Assembly: GCA_954871525.1 (NCBI GenBank)
Contig: OX940860.1
Span: 20,430,001-20,494,000, forward strand
DNA length: 64,000 nt
Direction: 5' to 3'
Source of the DNA: Parietaria judaica
Lineage: Eukaryota; Streptophyta; Magnoliopsida; Rosales; Urticaceae
Shown: one piece after another, positions 1-11,800 of the stretch
How the letters are laid out: every line of letters starts with the position of its first letter
How positions within the stretch are numbered: position 1 is the stretch's first letter
Program-made: the position numbers and the translations under genes
Notes under the pieces: model-generated
Seen by the model: the letters and a program-made list of their open reading frames with translations, nothing else
What the model was told of the DNA's origin: nothing
Database searches by the model: none

Positions 1-1375
1 AAGCCTCATCGTGTTCTAATGAGTCAGACCCAATTCCTTTTGGAACTTTATGTAGATGTTTCGATTTCAATCCGATTTCCTTGGGGAGATTATAAGGAGC
101 TTTGACGTTAGTAATCTTTGATGAGTATGCTTTCGAATCTGATAAAATATTCGCATCCCTTAGCCTACCATAGGGATGCGAACCGGTCTTCGGTAACATA
201 GGCAATCCCGTCAAGCTTTCTGAGGCTAACCCATCACCTCTGTAAGGGTTGAGCTTTCTCCCCAGCTTTGAGCTTCCAGAACTGTCCATCATGCTGAATA
301 GATTTATCGGATCAGCCATGCCGTATGTTTCCTCGAGATCATCACAGCTTCTCTCGCGATCCCTAATTCTGAGAGCCGGCCCTATTTCATACCCCGTCGG
401 CTTTCCATGACGAGGCGGAGCTAATGGTGAACTGTACGGACCAGAAGTCATATCCAGACCATGGTGAACAGGAGGTACAGAATTTTTGGACCCACCCAAT
501 TTCAGCGCACCTTTTGGATTCTGCTTTCCGTAATTCATCTCTGTTGTCAATGACCGTCCTCGGAGAACAGTATCGGACTTCGGAACCATCCCATACTCAG
601 AACGACGAATCAGTTTCTGCGCAATTTTCTTATCTTTGCATACGCTGCTCAGCAAAAGTTCGTCCGAATCTCTTCCCGATGAGTCGGTCTCCTCATCTTC
701 CATCTTCTCGTGCATCAAGCTCTTCTGGCTTTTCATAATATTCAAAACCCTGAGCCTCTCCTCGATACTGTAACCCCGGCAATTCAGCCATGCATCCCGT
801 ATCTGACAGAGATTACTTACCATGGTGTTCTGATGCTGCCTCAGAAGATGGTAATGCTTCCGCTTCTGGAAAAAGTTCCAACCGTCACGGTAAAGGGCGA
901 CTCTCGGCTCGCACAACCCTCCCTTCAGCAAATCAAACAACGTCTTAACGGGACTTCCGAAGTGAAAATTAGAACCCGTAAAGAGCTCTTTCATGGTAAG
1001 CATAAAAGTCTCCTGGTCCATATCAGGGAGGTACTTAGTGAGACTAAACCTCTCCTCCTCGGCCAAGCACTCGTTCCACACATTGAGCGACAAAATATCT
1101 TCGAGACCCTGCAGATCGTATAGCTCGAACGGAATGCTGCAAGTCTGGTTTCCGATTTGGCAAAACTCCACACCTGTTTCTCCCAATTCGAGCAAATCAA
1201 AGTCATCGGACCCAGCCCCGGAATCCGCATCGTCAAACTCGTCGTCATCGTCGGATTCAACCGCAGAGCTACGCCGCTGAAGCCCGTCCTCCTCACTCGA
1301 CATACTCTTCCTACTTCCAGGAGAAAATTCGGACTCAATTCTCGAAACCTTGAAGTTGTTTTTCTCAATCGCCAT
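1..1375 (-). CDS. NFRKB-like nuclear protein (INO80-complex-associated type), N-terminal part
   Basis: An open frame of about 458 codons starts at the ATG at 1375 and runs off the left edge without a stop, so the gene is partial. The protein begins MAIEKNNFKVSRIESEFSPG and has an acidic stretch (ESDDDDEFDDADSGAGSDD, about residues 39-58). It then has a conserved block (FELYDLQGLEDILSLNVWNE, about 83-102; LPDMDQETF; FHFGSPVKTLFDLLKGGLCE). This matches plant relatives of nuclear factor related to kappa-B binding protein (Arabidopsis At3g45830 type), whose animal counterpart is the INO80 chromatin-remodelling subunit NFRKB; the block corresponds to its DEUBAD-like region. Family identity comes from recalled sequence similarity. 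A chromatin role in this plant is inference. No intron interrupts the visible coding part. A probable 5'-UTR intron lies at 1389-1617 on the minus strand (donor GAG|GTAATC, acceptor TTTAG|GC). Full-length relatives are roughly 1,300 aa, so about a third is seen here. Confidence 0.85.
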   Translation of the reverse strand, partial: MAIEKNNFKVSRIESEFSPGSRKSMSSEEDGLQRRSSAVESDDDDEFDDADSGAGSDDFDLLELGETGVEFCQIGNQTCSIPFELYDLQGLEDILSLNVWNECLAEEERFSLTKYLPDMDQETFMLTMKELFTGSNFHFGSPVKTLFDLLKGGLCEPRVALYRDGWNFFQKRKHYHLLRQHQNTMVSNLCQIRDAWLNCRGYSIEERLRVLNIMKSQKSLMHEKMEDEETDSSGRDSDELLLSSVCKDKKIAQKLIRRSEYGMVPKSDTVLRGRSLTTEMNYGKQNPKGALKLGGSKNSVPPVHHGLDMTSGPYSSPLAPPRHGKPTGYEIGPALRIRDRERSCDDLEETYGMADPINLFSMMDSSGSSKLGRKLNPYRGDGLASESLTGLPMLPKTGSHPYGRLRDANILSDSKAYSSKITNVKAPYNLPKEIGLKSKHLHKVPKGIGSDSLEHDEA

Positions 1376-1388
1376 GAATCATAACAGC

Positions 1389-1617
1389 CTAAACCCAGGG
1401 GAAAAAGCCAATTCCCCGAGAAAGAAAGACCGCTTCCAATTCACAGAACCCACAATCTTCGCAACGTTGTGGAGCGAACCCTAATCCAATATAAACAACA
1501 CAAATCACGAAACCCTCAAAACTTGCCACAACCACCATGAACGTACCCAAAAAAAAAAAAGAGTTCGAAACAGAAAATCAAAATCGAGAAAAGATTGCTA
1601 ATTGCATCGGAGATTAC
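1389..1617 (-). other. Predicted 5'-UTR intron of the NFRKB-like gene
   Basis: On the minus strand, GAG|GTAATC at 1618/1617 is a good donor. A polypyrimidine tract ending TTTAG lies at 1390-1389, 14 nt before the start codon. The removed DNA is AT/T-rich with no open frame. This is a prediction from splice motifs only. Confidence 0.5.
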
Positions 1618-1789
1618 CTCATTCGCACAGAAAAAAGCTTGAACAGAAAATCGGGACACCGAGCTGATTCCGAGGCCGCGAGAACTCAAGAAGGGGCAAC
1701 AATTTGACAGTCCAGAGAGAGCGAGAGAAATTGCTCTGCAATAATGGCGAATCTCGAAACCCTAGGAAGATGAACGTGACGGTTCTATA

Positions 1790-2136
1790 TGCACTATATT
1801 TATATATAAATATATATATATTTATAAATGCGTGAAAAAGAAATGTATTTGTGAGGAAGAGAAAGTCGCAGAGAGGGTGGTGAAGAAGACGATGGTGACG
1901 TGGAACGATACGGGTCGTCGGATTAGGAGAGGGCAGATTGGTGGGAGGAGAAAAGACGAAAATGGGCACGGGGATGCTGAAGCAAAGGCGAAGGAGCACG
2001 AGAGAGAGAGCGTGTGCGCAGAGGTAGACAAGGAAAGAGAGAAGACGAGTCAGAGAGGAGGCGACTCAGTGAGTCGCGACGACTCGCCACTCGCGAACTC
2101 GGAGACTCCTCTATGGGCTGGGCCTGGGCCTGGGCC
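1790..2136 (-). promoter_or_regulatory. Probable promoter of the NFRKB-like gene: TATA-rich tract and a tandem of site II motifs
   Basis: An AT-only tract with TATATATTTATA-type sequence (about 1794-1828) lies just upstream of a leader that reads CTAGGGTTTCGAGA on the minus strand. A CT-rich segment follows. Four head-to-tail TGGGCY motifs then lie at 2114-2136 (TGGGCT, then TGGGCC three times). TGGGCY (site II) motifs are typical of plant housekeeping and growth-related promoters. The motif array is visible; its use is inferred. Confidence 0.45.
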
Positions 2137-3170
2137 GTGTGATTTCGCCCAATAGTTATTATATTTTGAAGAATTGTAAAGATAGTTTTTTTTAATACAG
2201 TTAAATTTGAATTCAAAACAAACAAACAAAAATTGACAATTAATAAAAATGGATTTTAACCTCAATACCACAATTTTTAGTTTTGAAAGTGAAAAAAAAA
2301 TGCGGCAAATTTGATACGAAAACCGGGTTGGGATCTTGTAGTGTTATATTAAATGAAATAGTGAGACTATGTTGGTTGCTATATACGAGAATTCAAACGA
2401 TATTATATACTAAAAACGACAACGCAACAGAATACGAGATTGAGAATTTGTAGAACGGGAAGAAAATACAAAAATGACAATAAGTAGTTAAATTACATAA
2501 ACGAAAGTGATCAAGAAGGACGTCAACTGTCAAAAAGAAGGACGTCAAGAAAATATGGAGCACACAAGGGAAAACGTCATAACAATAATAAACGACAAGA
2601 AGTGATGAAAACAAATAAAATAGATAAAATCTGGAAAACGACATAACTCACGAAAACGACAAAAATGTATAAAGTTTGATAGTCAGTCAGCTGGGGATAG
2701 TGGATGAGAAACCTTTTGCAACCCATTAATTTAATTTGATTATGTTATTTCATATGAATTCCAATATTTAGTCTAACCTTAATATATAATTACTGTTGAA
2801 GTAAATTATAAATGTAAATATATATATAATATACGTGCGTAAATATAAGCTCACACGAAAATTTTGTAAAAGTGCATCTCAAACGGTAATTGGTTACGCC
2901 ATTTATTCTCTTTTATTTAACGAGATGAAAAACAGATAATTGAGATGAGTATAAAAAATACTAGTACTTAGATTTTTAGACGATCTTTTGGTATTCCTTT
3001 AATGAAAAATAAATTAAATAAATGAAGAAGAATTATAATGCCACCTAGATTAATGTTTTGTTTATTAGTACGACGGAAAGCCAAAATAATCTCTAATTTT
3101 AAATGGATTATTTAATGTCGGTTTAATTAATAATAACAAGTTGAGCACGAATTAAACGACTCTAGCTAGT

Positions 3171-3203
<33 letters not shown>

Positions 3204-3950
3204 TAATATATAATACCAAGTTACCAACCAACACATTATTTGCGGTACTTTGAGCTGAGAACGCTATCCATATAACAGATGTTTTAAATTAACTTATTGA
3301 AGATCTTCTTTAACGTGCGTTCGAATAAAATGTCTTTTAATTTTATAGCATGATCAAGGCATGACCGTTATCACATACTCCCATTCAATGGCATATGTAC
3401 CGTAATCTCTCCAAGGTGTCGCCGTCGGCGTCAGCTAGTGGGAGCCGGAGGTAAGAATGTTTCCGTTTTATTTAATGATTTTGTGACTAGAATGTTTGAG
3501 GTGTTTTTCTTTCCATATTTTTTGTTTATCTTATATTAAGAAAAATAAATCGACAAACAAATTAGTTAAAAAAATATCGACGACATACTGTGATATTTAA
3601 TCCCTGATCGAGATTATATATGTGATGGAATGAAACATTTAATTTTATATAACTACTTCATGAACATAAATTGTACACAACACAAAGTGAGTATAAATAA
3701 TTAAATCATTAAATAAAGGCAAGTATAGGAATCTGCCTAGCAATAATCATTTGTCAACGCAAGAAAAATTCAAATACGAAGTATTAATTTGTTGTATATA
3801 TTCCACGCACCTAACTACGCACCTAACTAGTAATTGGAAGTCAGTTCTTTTTTGTTTGATGAAAAATTATATGATTATTTATTGAAGACAAACGTATACA
3901 GATATCATCCTAGTGTTAGTAAAGAATGAGAAGAAAAGAAAAACAATGAC

Positions 3951-4035
3951 ACTAGTTTTTTTTTTTTTTTTTATATATAATTTTATTATCAAAATGCAGA
4001 GTTAATGGCTCCCCCTTACTGAGAATGAAACTAGT
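3951..4035 (-). mobile_element. Short poly(A)-tailed retroelement 3' end with 6-bp target duplication
   Basis: Read on the minus strand, about 57 bp ending TTTTGATAATAAAATTATAT is followed by a run of about 16 A (T run at 3957-3972). The segment is bounded on both sides by ACTAGT (3951-3956 and 4030-4035). This is the form of a 5'-truncated LINE insertion. The six-base duplication is short, so chance cannot be excluded. Confidence 0.4.
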
Positions 4036-4109
4036 ATTATAATAACACACGAAGTACAATGTATTTAAAACACTATTTCTCCGGTTTAATTGACCTTATT
4101 GCCTAGTTT

Positions 4110-4227
4110 CGGGGCAACACGAGGACTTCCTAGGAGGTCACCCATCCTAGTACTATTCTCGCCCAAGCACGTTTAACTTCGGAATTCTGATGGGATCCGG
4201 TGCATTAGTGCTGGTATGATCGCACCT
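4110..4227 (-). pseudogene. 5S rRNA-derived sequence (dispersed 5S pseudogene or Cassandra-type relic)
   Basis: The minus strand reads as nearly complete plant 5S rRNA: GTGCGATCATACCAGCAC at the 5' end, CACCGGATCCCATCAGAA, the internal promoter box A (AGTTAAACGTGCTTGGGC), the box C region (AGTACTAGGATGGGTGACC) and GAAGTCCTCGTGTTG near the 3' end. Differences from the usual plant sequence include GAATTCC for GAACTCC, GAGAATAGT for GAGAGTAGT, CCTAGGAAG for CCTGGGAAG and an altered 3' end, with no T-run terminator directly after it. It is a single copy, not a tandem array. Cassandra retrotransposons carry 5S sequence in their LTRs, but no second copy or clear LTR ends were found here. Confidence 0.8.
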
Positions 4228-6578
4228 TATTTCAGCATGTTAATAAATCAAGGAATTATTTTGTATATGAATTACACGAGAAAACCAAAAACTTAAATTT
4301 GAAAATGCTATCGTGAAGGTAAAAACATAGGAGAGTAACTCTCTATCAAGCATTACACAAAATTTGAGTTATAAAATCTCAAAAGTTCAGTAGTAGAATA
4401 CGGATGAAGATAAGAAGTAAACCACGGCGATACAATTATTCTCATCATAAAGAAGAAGAAAATGCATGTTTTGAGGTGGAGTAAACTAAGATAAGGAAGA
4501 CTTAAATTTTATTAAGATTGGAGTTGCCTAGGTAACTCGGGTCTTGTTAGCCGCAGAGCTATATTGCTTAACGACATAAGTAAGTTCATATTTGACTTTT
4601 TATTTTTTATTTTTAAATTTGTTCCAGTAATGAAGTTGAAATTATAAGAGCGGTACTTGAAAGTTGAAGGAGTAACTAAATGTAAACAAATGAATTACGA
4701 TGAAATTGATCACATGAAGTGTGATTTTAAAATTGTTGTTTGAATTAAGTCTATTTATGACATATATGGGACTTACATCATTACATGAACAATTTGTACA
4801 AATTTTAAATGATATATATGAATTACTATACTTATCATTTTAATAGTAAAGAAATGAAGTTGTAGACGCGTTGGCTCGCATTGGTGTTAAGGTATTTGTT
4901 CTTTTGTTCTAATAATCTTATACCTCCTACAAAAGATTCATTGTGATCAGACAAGATGCGTGGTGTTTAATATTAGACAAGTTTGTTCAATTATATATAG
5001 CATTTGAGTTAGTTTGTATTTGTAACCTTCACTGCGATTTTTCTCTCCCACAAGTACAAAATATAATAAACAAATATTGGAAGGATCGTAGTGATAAACG
5101 CAATTATTTTTATTTACAAAAAAATATTTTGGTTCTTTGAAAAATAGCCAATTACCATAGTGGGTAAAAAATGCATGATAGCATAGTGTGTAATATAACC
5201 GTGGATATAGAAAGTGCCTGATAGCAAATACGATACTTGGGCAAGCGATTACTTTCTCAATTAGCTTAATTTATAATATTTGACATGTTATAAGTTTGAA
5301 AAATTGGCTCGCATTGTGACAAGAATGCAGTTTATATACTCTAATTAAGAGACTTGGTATTTTTATATTATTGAATTTAGTAGTAGTGGACGCCAAACCA
5401 GTGCAGTACGTGTGTGGTGAAGAAAATTAATAATTGCATGGTAAGAAGATAACACAAGTAATAAGTGTGTGTTCCACTTCCATCGAATTGTTTGCTTCGT
5501 ACTCAAGTTAGCTAAAACAAATACAATCTAAATATTTTATTATTCTAAATTTTATTTAGGATTTAAGTATCTTCAAGATTTAGAAATAATATTTTATTGT
5601 GTTATTTGGATTTAGATGTCTTAATTTCTATCTAAACCACGCAAAATAAACAGTCTTTCGTGTTACCGTTCCGCTTCAGATTCAAACATATATTTTCAAG
5701 CGCTTTCGAAACACTTTTGGCCGGTCAAGGCGTGTCGTAGAAATTACTAGTGTTCGAAAGCATCACAAAGCCACATATATATTATGATTCTACGAGTTAA
5801 TTTTATATATCTATGTATACATAAAAAAAAAAAAAAAAGTCGTAGAATTAGAACACGTAACAAAAGTTAATATAGTAATTTATATGGAACTCGATCTCGA
5901 TGAGAGATTTATTCGAATAAAAATATGAAGTTAAATTAAAAATGAACATATATAAGCTAAAAGAATAGAACTATTAATTATATGGAATCTCATTGGGATT
6001 TGACATTTAGCTACACAAAGAACATGATATTGATTATAATGGCAAGAACGTGCAAACAACTAAGACTTTGACCGCCTTACCCTTTTATGTTGACACTTCA
6101 GGTATCTGATCTCGTTGAGTTTTGTATTTATGTATTTAATTAATCAATACTTCCCTAAAAACATATATTTAATCAATACACAAAATTGCTTCGTTAATAT
6201 GTTGAATTTAAATTAATGTTCGACTTAGGTCATCAGTAACATTATGATTTCATAATTTCATCTGTATGAATTATCGAATTGCGGGTATGGTGAAAGAAAA
6301 AAAAAAAAAAAACTTTTATAAATTGCGGGATTTATTTGAAAGAATTTTTGCTATATTTTATTTTCGCGAATGCCTATATCTATTATTGGTAGCTTAAGCT
6401 TTTTGAGTCACTTTTGCCCAAATAATTTGATTTGTTGACTTTAATCTTGGAGTAGTTCGAATTCGAATAGCTTTTTGTCGGAGACAAAAGTTGTGGCACA
6501 ATTTATGGTCACGGTGATTAATTAATTGGTATGACATGTTACAATTTGTCGGAGATTATATCAACTATCAAGATCATA

Positions 6579-7571
6579 CAATGTGTTAGCACCCTAATTT
6601 CTAGGGCCTAACAAGGCACGGATGCCACGGGTGGATAAGCTGAGATAGCACGGTAACAGTTTATAGCGATCCGTGCGATACGAGGGGTACGTACCAGGGG
6701 TAAAGGTTTCAAGGATCGAGCAAGGGCGTGCGAGCTGGGCGCACGGGACAAGGCAAGTTACACGGGCAAAGCAGGCAGCGTGCAAGGGAAACAGGTAAGG
6801 CAGTTGGAGTAGACTCGGTCAGTTAGGTGGGAATAGCTTAGCAAGCCTAACTGAAGCAACCTCCAAAACAGCGCGCGCGCACCACGTGTCCAGACCCTCT
6901 CAAGGTGCCACGTGCAGGCGTAGTGGGGCAGGCAGTTGAGTTAACCGCTGGGGAGCTTCGCGTGTGTAATGTGCGCGTGCCACGCGTCTCAGCGTGGGGA
7001 ATAACCGCTGCCAAGCAGCGCGCTAGTGTGGGCGTGCCGCGTGTCCCAGTGTCAAGAATAACCGTCGGGGATCAGCGTGCCCTGTGTGGGCGTGCCGCGT
7101 GTCCTAGCGGTTAGAGTGCGCACGGAGTGGGGGTGCTGGACGGTTGGATGCGCACCTGGTGGACAGATCTGCACTGTACACGTGCCCTTGGCGGTTTGGG
7201 CTGTAAACCGCCATCTTCCTTACTTGCTTGTCTTTTATTTTATACTCGAGGTAAACCTTAGTGATGCAAGAGAGATGTTCTGCTCACGAATGTTGTAAAC
7301 ACGGTTCCAGATTAATAGAGTGATATTGGTTTGGTTGGGCGGGGGCCCGTAAACACTTGTGTGGTGCGAGTTCGTGTGAGTGCATGTGAACATTGTCTCG
7401 GGTAATCTTGCTAGGTGCTCGACAATCTTAAGGGAACGTTAGATTGGTTACAGTGTTCGTGGGGAACTCGGGTAATTCAAGGGAACGTTAGATAGGCTGC
7501 CGTGTTCTCGGTGAACTCGGGCCATCACGGGTAAGCTATTTCCGCTACAAGCTTAACCCCGTGACACAATG
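6579..7571. mobile_element. Solo LTR (983 bp) with CAATG target duplication
   Basis: The element starts TGTTAGCACC (6584) and ends CCCCGTGACA (7566), so it has TG...CA ends. It is flanked on both sides by CAATG (6579-6583 and 7567-7571). It is GC-rich compared with its surroundings and contains degenerate tandem units of about 60 bp (GCGTGCCACGYGTC... GAATAACCG) around 6890-7120. No internal retrotransposon coding sequence is present, so this is a solo LTR left by recombination. Open frames at 6905-7298 lie inside it and are not genes. Confidence 0.85.
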
Positions 7572-7679
7572 TTTGTGTAGATTTGTCTAAATATAGTTTT
7601 CTGTTTTTGTTTTATTTATGCAAATTCTCATTACATATAATAGGCTATTCTCATATATATTATACTATATATATATATA

Positions 7680-8085
7680 TGGGTAATTTGCTTTTTTTTA
7701 CCCTCTACTTTTTTTTTGTATAAAATATACATTCTATTTACAAAAACAGCTAATATATACCCTCTTTGTGTAATTTGACATAACTACCCCTATGTTTCTA
7801 ATCTTTTATTAACTTTTAAAAACATAATACTTAAATTGATGATTGGTAATATTTTCAAAACATGTGTTATACTTTGTCCAAAATAAAACAAGAAGGTAAA
7901 TAAAATGTTAAAATTATTAAGAGTAATTTTGGATTTTGAAAAGTAAAAATGGTTAGAGGGTATAAAAATGAAATTGAAGTACACTTTTACAGTATATTTT
8001 AGCTTCCTTTTTTTTTTTAAAGTTGAGGATATATTTTTACAAAATTGAAAATAAAAGCTTTATAAAAAGCAAAATTTTACTACAC
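7680..8085. repeat. Possible degenerate MITE
   Basis: The two ends (GGGTAATTTGCTTTTTTT at 7680 and the reverse complement of AAAAGCAAAATTTTACTAC near 8085) are loosely inverted. The interior also has inverted ACCCTCTA/TTTTTTT blocks. No clean target duplication was found. The remainder of 7572-8822 shows no gene and includes the RBOH promoter region. Confidence 0.3.
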
Positions 8086-8822
8086 ATATTGTACATATAT
8101 TTATATAAGAAATAATAGTAGTCTTCAATTCATAATAGTAGCGATTTTTTAAACCATAATATAAAACCGGTTATATAGCATGGATTACTTATTTGATTTC
8201 CTTGATTCATGCAAAAGAGTACTAAAAAGAAATAAGTTTTAATAATTATAAGTTTGATTTGGTTTGGTATTTGCAATCCTCCAACATAGAGTTTGGGCGT
8301 AATTGCAATAATGACACTTTAATTCTTCTTCTAGCAGAAAAAAAATGGCACCTTAATTATTTTTGTAACAAAACAAATATTATGTTTTGTAAGATGGTAC
8401 CTCCATCTAATTTCAGTCATAAAAATAAAATTGAACAATCTACTATAAAATGAAGAACTAAATATTAATTTTTATTTAAATTGTTTTTAATAAATTGAAC
8501 AAAAATAACGCTTCACTGAATTTAGTAGCATTTATTACTAGAACTTGGGTACTATTAGTAAAAACTTTAATTAGCTTGTGAGTTGTGAATAAAGAAGTCA
8601 ACGTGTTAGTTAGTTAGTTAAGTAGTAAAAGAACATGACATGAGAGACAGTACAAAAGCCAATCATTATTAACTCTTTTGTGACTCTCACGACTTTCCTA
8701 TTATTAGACTCCGAGCAGTGCCTTCCAACACCTGTTTGACAATCCCATCTCTCTCTCTCCTCCATTCCCATCGTTACAGGAGCCAAAACCAGACACAATT
8801 TATCGATCCTACGTACATTGTG

Positions 8823-11800
8823 ATGAGCTACGTCCCGGGAAGAGGAGGCCACGAGGACTCCACCAAATGGATCCTCGAGCACGCCGACACCGACCCCAGC
8901 ACCGCCGAGAGCAGCCCCGGAGCCGAGAACTGCGGCCTCGGGATGGCGTCCCTGGCCAAGAGCAGCAGCTTCGTGCGGAAGCGCGGCGGCGGGGTCCGGC
9001 CCATCGGGAGGGCCACCTCCGGCGCCCACCGCGGCATCAAGAGCCTGCGCTTCCTCGACCGGAGCGTCACCGGGAAAGAGGCCGATGCCTGGCGCTCCGT
9101 CGAGAAGCGCTTCCAGCAGCACTCCGTCTCCGGGAAGCTCCCCAGGGACAAGTTCGGCGTCTGCATCGGTATGCATACCGTTACATTTTCCTTCGATATT
9201 TTCGATAAATATATCCCGGTTCCGTCACTGAATCAGCATGTAGGAATGGGAGGAGAGTCGAAGGACTTCGCCGGAGAGTTGTTCGACGCGCTGGTACGAC
9301 GGAGGACGATATGCGCGGAGGAAGGGATCAATGTGGAGGATCTAAAGACTTTCTGGGAGGACATGACTAATCAAGACCTCGAATCTCGCCTGCAAATTTT
9401 CTTCGACATGTGAGGATACTTATATTATATTATATATATAACTATTATAATATCAATTAGTTTTAAATTTCGCGAGTTACCAGCGATGATTACTCTGCGA
9501 GTAATCCGTTTTTCTTACATAGCGGTAATTTTTTTTTATCTTTTTTTTCTTCAAATTTTCATGGAGTACTCCGTAAGTTTTATGCAAGTATTTTTTTTTT
9601 TGAAGGCCAGTTTTATGCAAGTATTATTTTATAATCTTATGTCCGGATAAAATTAAAATTACTTTTATTTTTATATAAGATTAATATTGTACTTTATACG
9701 TGTTTCAAAATTGCATTTAAATTTCTTATCTTTATATAAAATTTTATTCACAATTTACATATATATAGAGTATAAATATTATTATAATATAAAAACTCGA
9801 TGGTAAACCGTAACTTTACGAAAAATTCATCGGTAAACTTGTTAACCATTGATAAATCCGCAAAATGAGCCATCGAATTATATAGAGAGTAAGTAAGCTG
9901 AAACGAGTGTAATGGGGTTGAATTAGGTGCGACAAAAATGGAGATGGGAAGCTCTCCGAGGAAGAAGTAAAGGAGGTGAGCGTAGAGAGCTAAAAGTACT
10001 CGTCTCTTTCTCTTCTTCTTTATCATGGTTTGGTTGATCTTGATGATAATAAACCTCTCAAAAACCGTATATGTATGTTAAAAAAGGTTATAGTCCTCAG
10101 CGCCTCGGCGAACAAATTGGCGAATCTCAAGCACCAGGCCGCGTCCTACGCGGCCTTGATCATGGAAGAGCTCGATCCCGACCATCTCGGCTACATAGAG
10201 GTGCTCGTATTTTTTTAGGACGAGCGTTTTTCAAATTTTTTATATGTCGTGAGGCTCGAACCTTGTGTGATTCTCACAGATGTGGCAGCTGGAGACCCTT
10301 CTGAGGGGCATGGTGAGCTCGGAAGAAACGTCCACGAAGCTCTCGAAGAAGACGCAGACGCTCACCAAGGCCATGATCCCGCGGCGGTACCGGACTCCTC
10401 TCAGCCGCTTCTTCTCCACCACGCAGGAGCGCGTGCTTGAGAACTGGAAGCGGATCTGGGTCGTCGCGCTCTGGGTCACGGTCAACATCGTCCTCTTCGC
10501 CTGGAAGTATTACCAGTATGAGCACCGGTCCGCGTTCCAAATTATGGGCCGGTGCCTCTGCGTCGCCAAAGGCGCCGCGGAGATCCTCAAGTTCAATACG
10601 GCTCTCATCCTTGTCCCCGTATGCCGCCGCACTCTCACCAAACTCCGGTCGTCCTTCCTCAGCCGCATCGTCCCCTTCGACGACAACATCAACTTCCACA
10701 AGCTGATCGCGTCGGCCATCGCGGCTGCGACCTTCGCACATGTGATCATGCACGTGGCGTGTGATTTCCCGAGGATCGTCTCGAGCCCGAGGGGGGTTTT
10801 CATGGCGGTGCTGGGGCGGGGGTTCCGGTACAAGCAACCAAGCTACGTGGACCTCCTGAGCAGCGTGCCCGGGGTGACGGGGATTCTGATGATCATTTTG
10901 ATGGCGTTCTCGTTCACACTGGCGCTGCATTCGTTCAGGAGGAGCGTGATCAAGCTGCCGTGGCCGTTCCTGCACTTGGCGGGGTTCAACTCGTTCTGGT
11001 ACGCGCACCACTTGCTCGCCGTCGTGTACGTCCTCCTCGTTGTGCATGGCTACTTCCTGTTTCTCACCGATGACTGGACCAAGAAGACGGTATGTGAAAT
11101 CGCTTGCTAGATTTTGCTGCCAATTGAAGTACTTATAAAACATTCAAAAGGGGTTAACTCTCACTCAATTAAGGAGAAAATGTTCACTAGTTTCATAAAA
11201 ATAACAATTACAATAGTAGAGAAAAGAGAATAAATTATGCAATAGAGCATATGTAATGGGCGTTACCCATCGAAAAGTGCTTCCGAAGTTTAGCGGAATC
11301 AAGAATTACGTCTTCGGAGTTAGATATAAGTTTTTGTTTATAAAGATTATATATAAATTTTAATAAAAATTAAAAGAGATTGAGTCCAAATTTTATTAGA
11401 ATTTACACCAAAAAATTTTACGAGTACGTTGTGGGACACATGGGACCTAATACGAATATTATATTATAATGTCGTCCCTAACTTGATTTGATACCAGATA
11501 CATAGACATATTTTCTCTTGCCTTTTCAAATATTTAACGTAATCTTAATAGTGTCACTTAAAATAAAATTACAATATAATAATATATGAGCAATTTTTGA
11601 GATTGCTATGTAATATTAAAGTAATTTTACCAAAAAACGTTGCTGAAAAGTAATGTGCAAGGAAAAAAATGATGATTGCAATGGCACATTGATTGTAATG
11701 ATCATGTGTTGTTGTTGATGCAGACATGGATGTACATCATGGTACCGGTCTTGTTCTACGCCACAGAAAGATTTTACTCCATCATCAACGAAAGCAATCA

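Larger units (their letters stand above)
2137..6578. other. Intergenic, AT-rich, no gene recognised
   Basis: Only short chance frames are present. The stretch contains a (TA)n tract around 3171-3194, a short retrotransposon tail (3957-4029), the 5S-derived relic (4110-4227) and several A or T homopolymers (5823-5838, 6297-6312). No protein or RNA gene was recognised in the rest. Confidence 0.6.

Noticed and set aside
991..1368. 125-codon minus-strand frame
   Set aside because: Out-of-frame shadow of the NFRKB-like gene, whose true frame starts at 1375 and runs off the window edge.
4110..4227. Functional 5S rRNA gene
   Set aside because: Several substitutions at conserved positions, altered 3' end, no terminator T-run and no tandem neighbours.
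6905..7298. Two plus-strand frames of about 70 codons
   Set aside because: They fall inside a solo LTR made of GC-rich tandem units; no domain.
10274..11143. 289-codon minus-strand open frame
   Set aside because: It lies antisense to the large GC-rich exon 5 of the NADPH oxidase; the plus strand carries clear catalytic motifs and splice sites.
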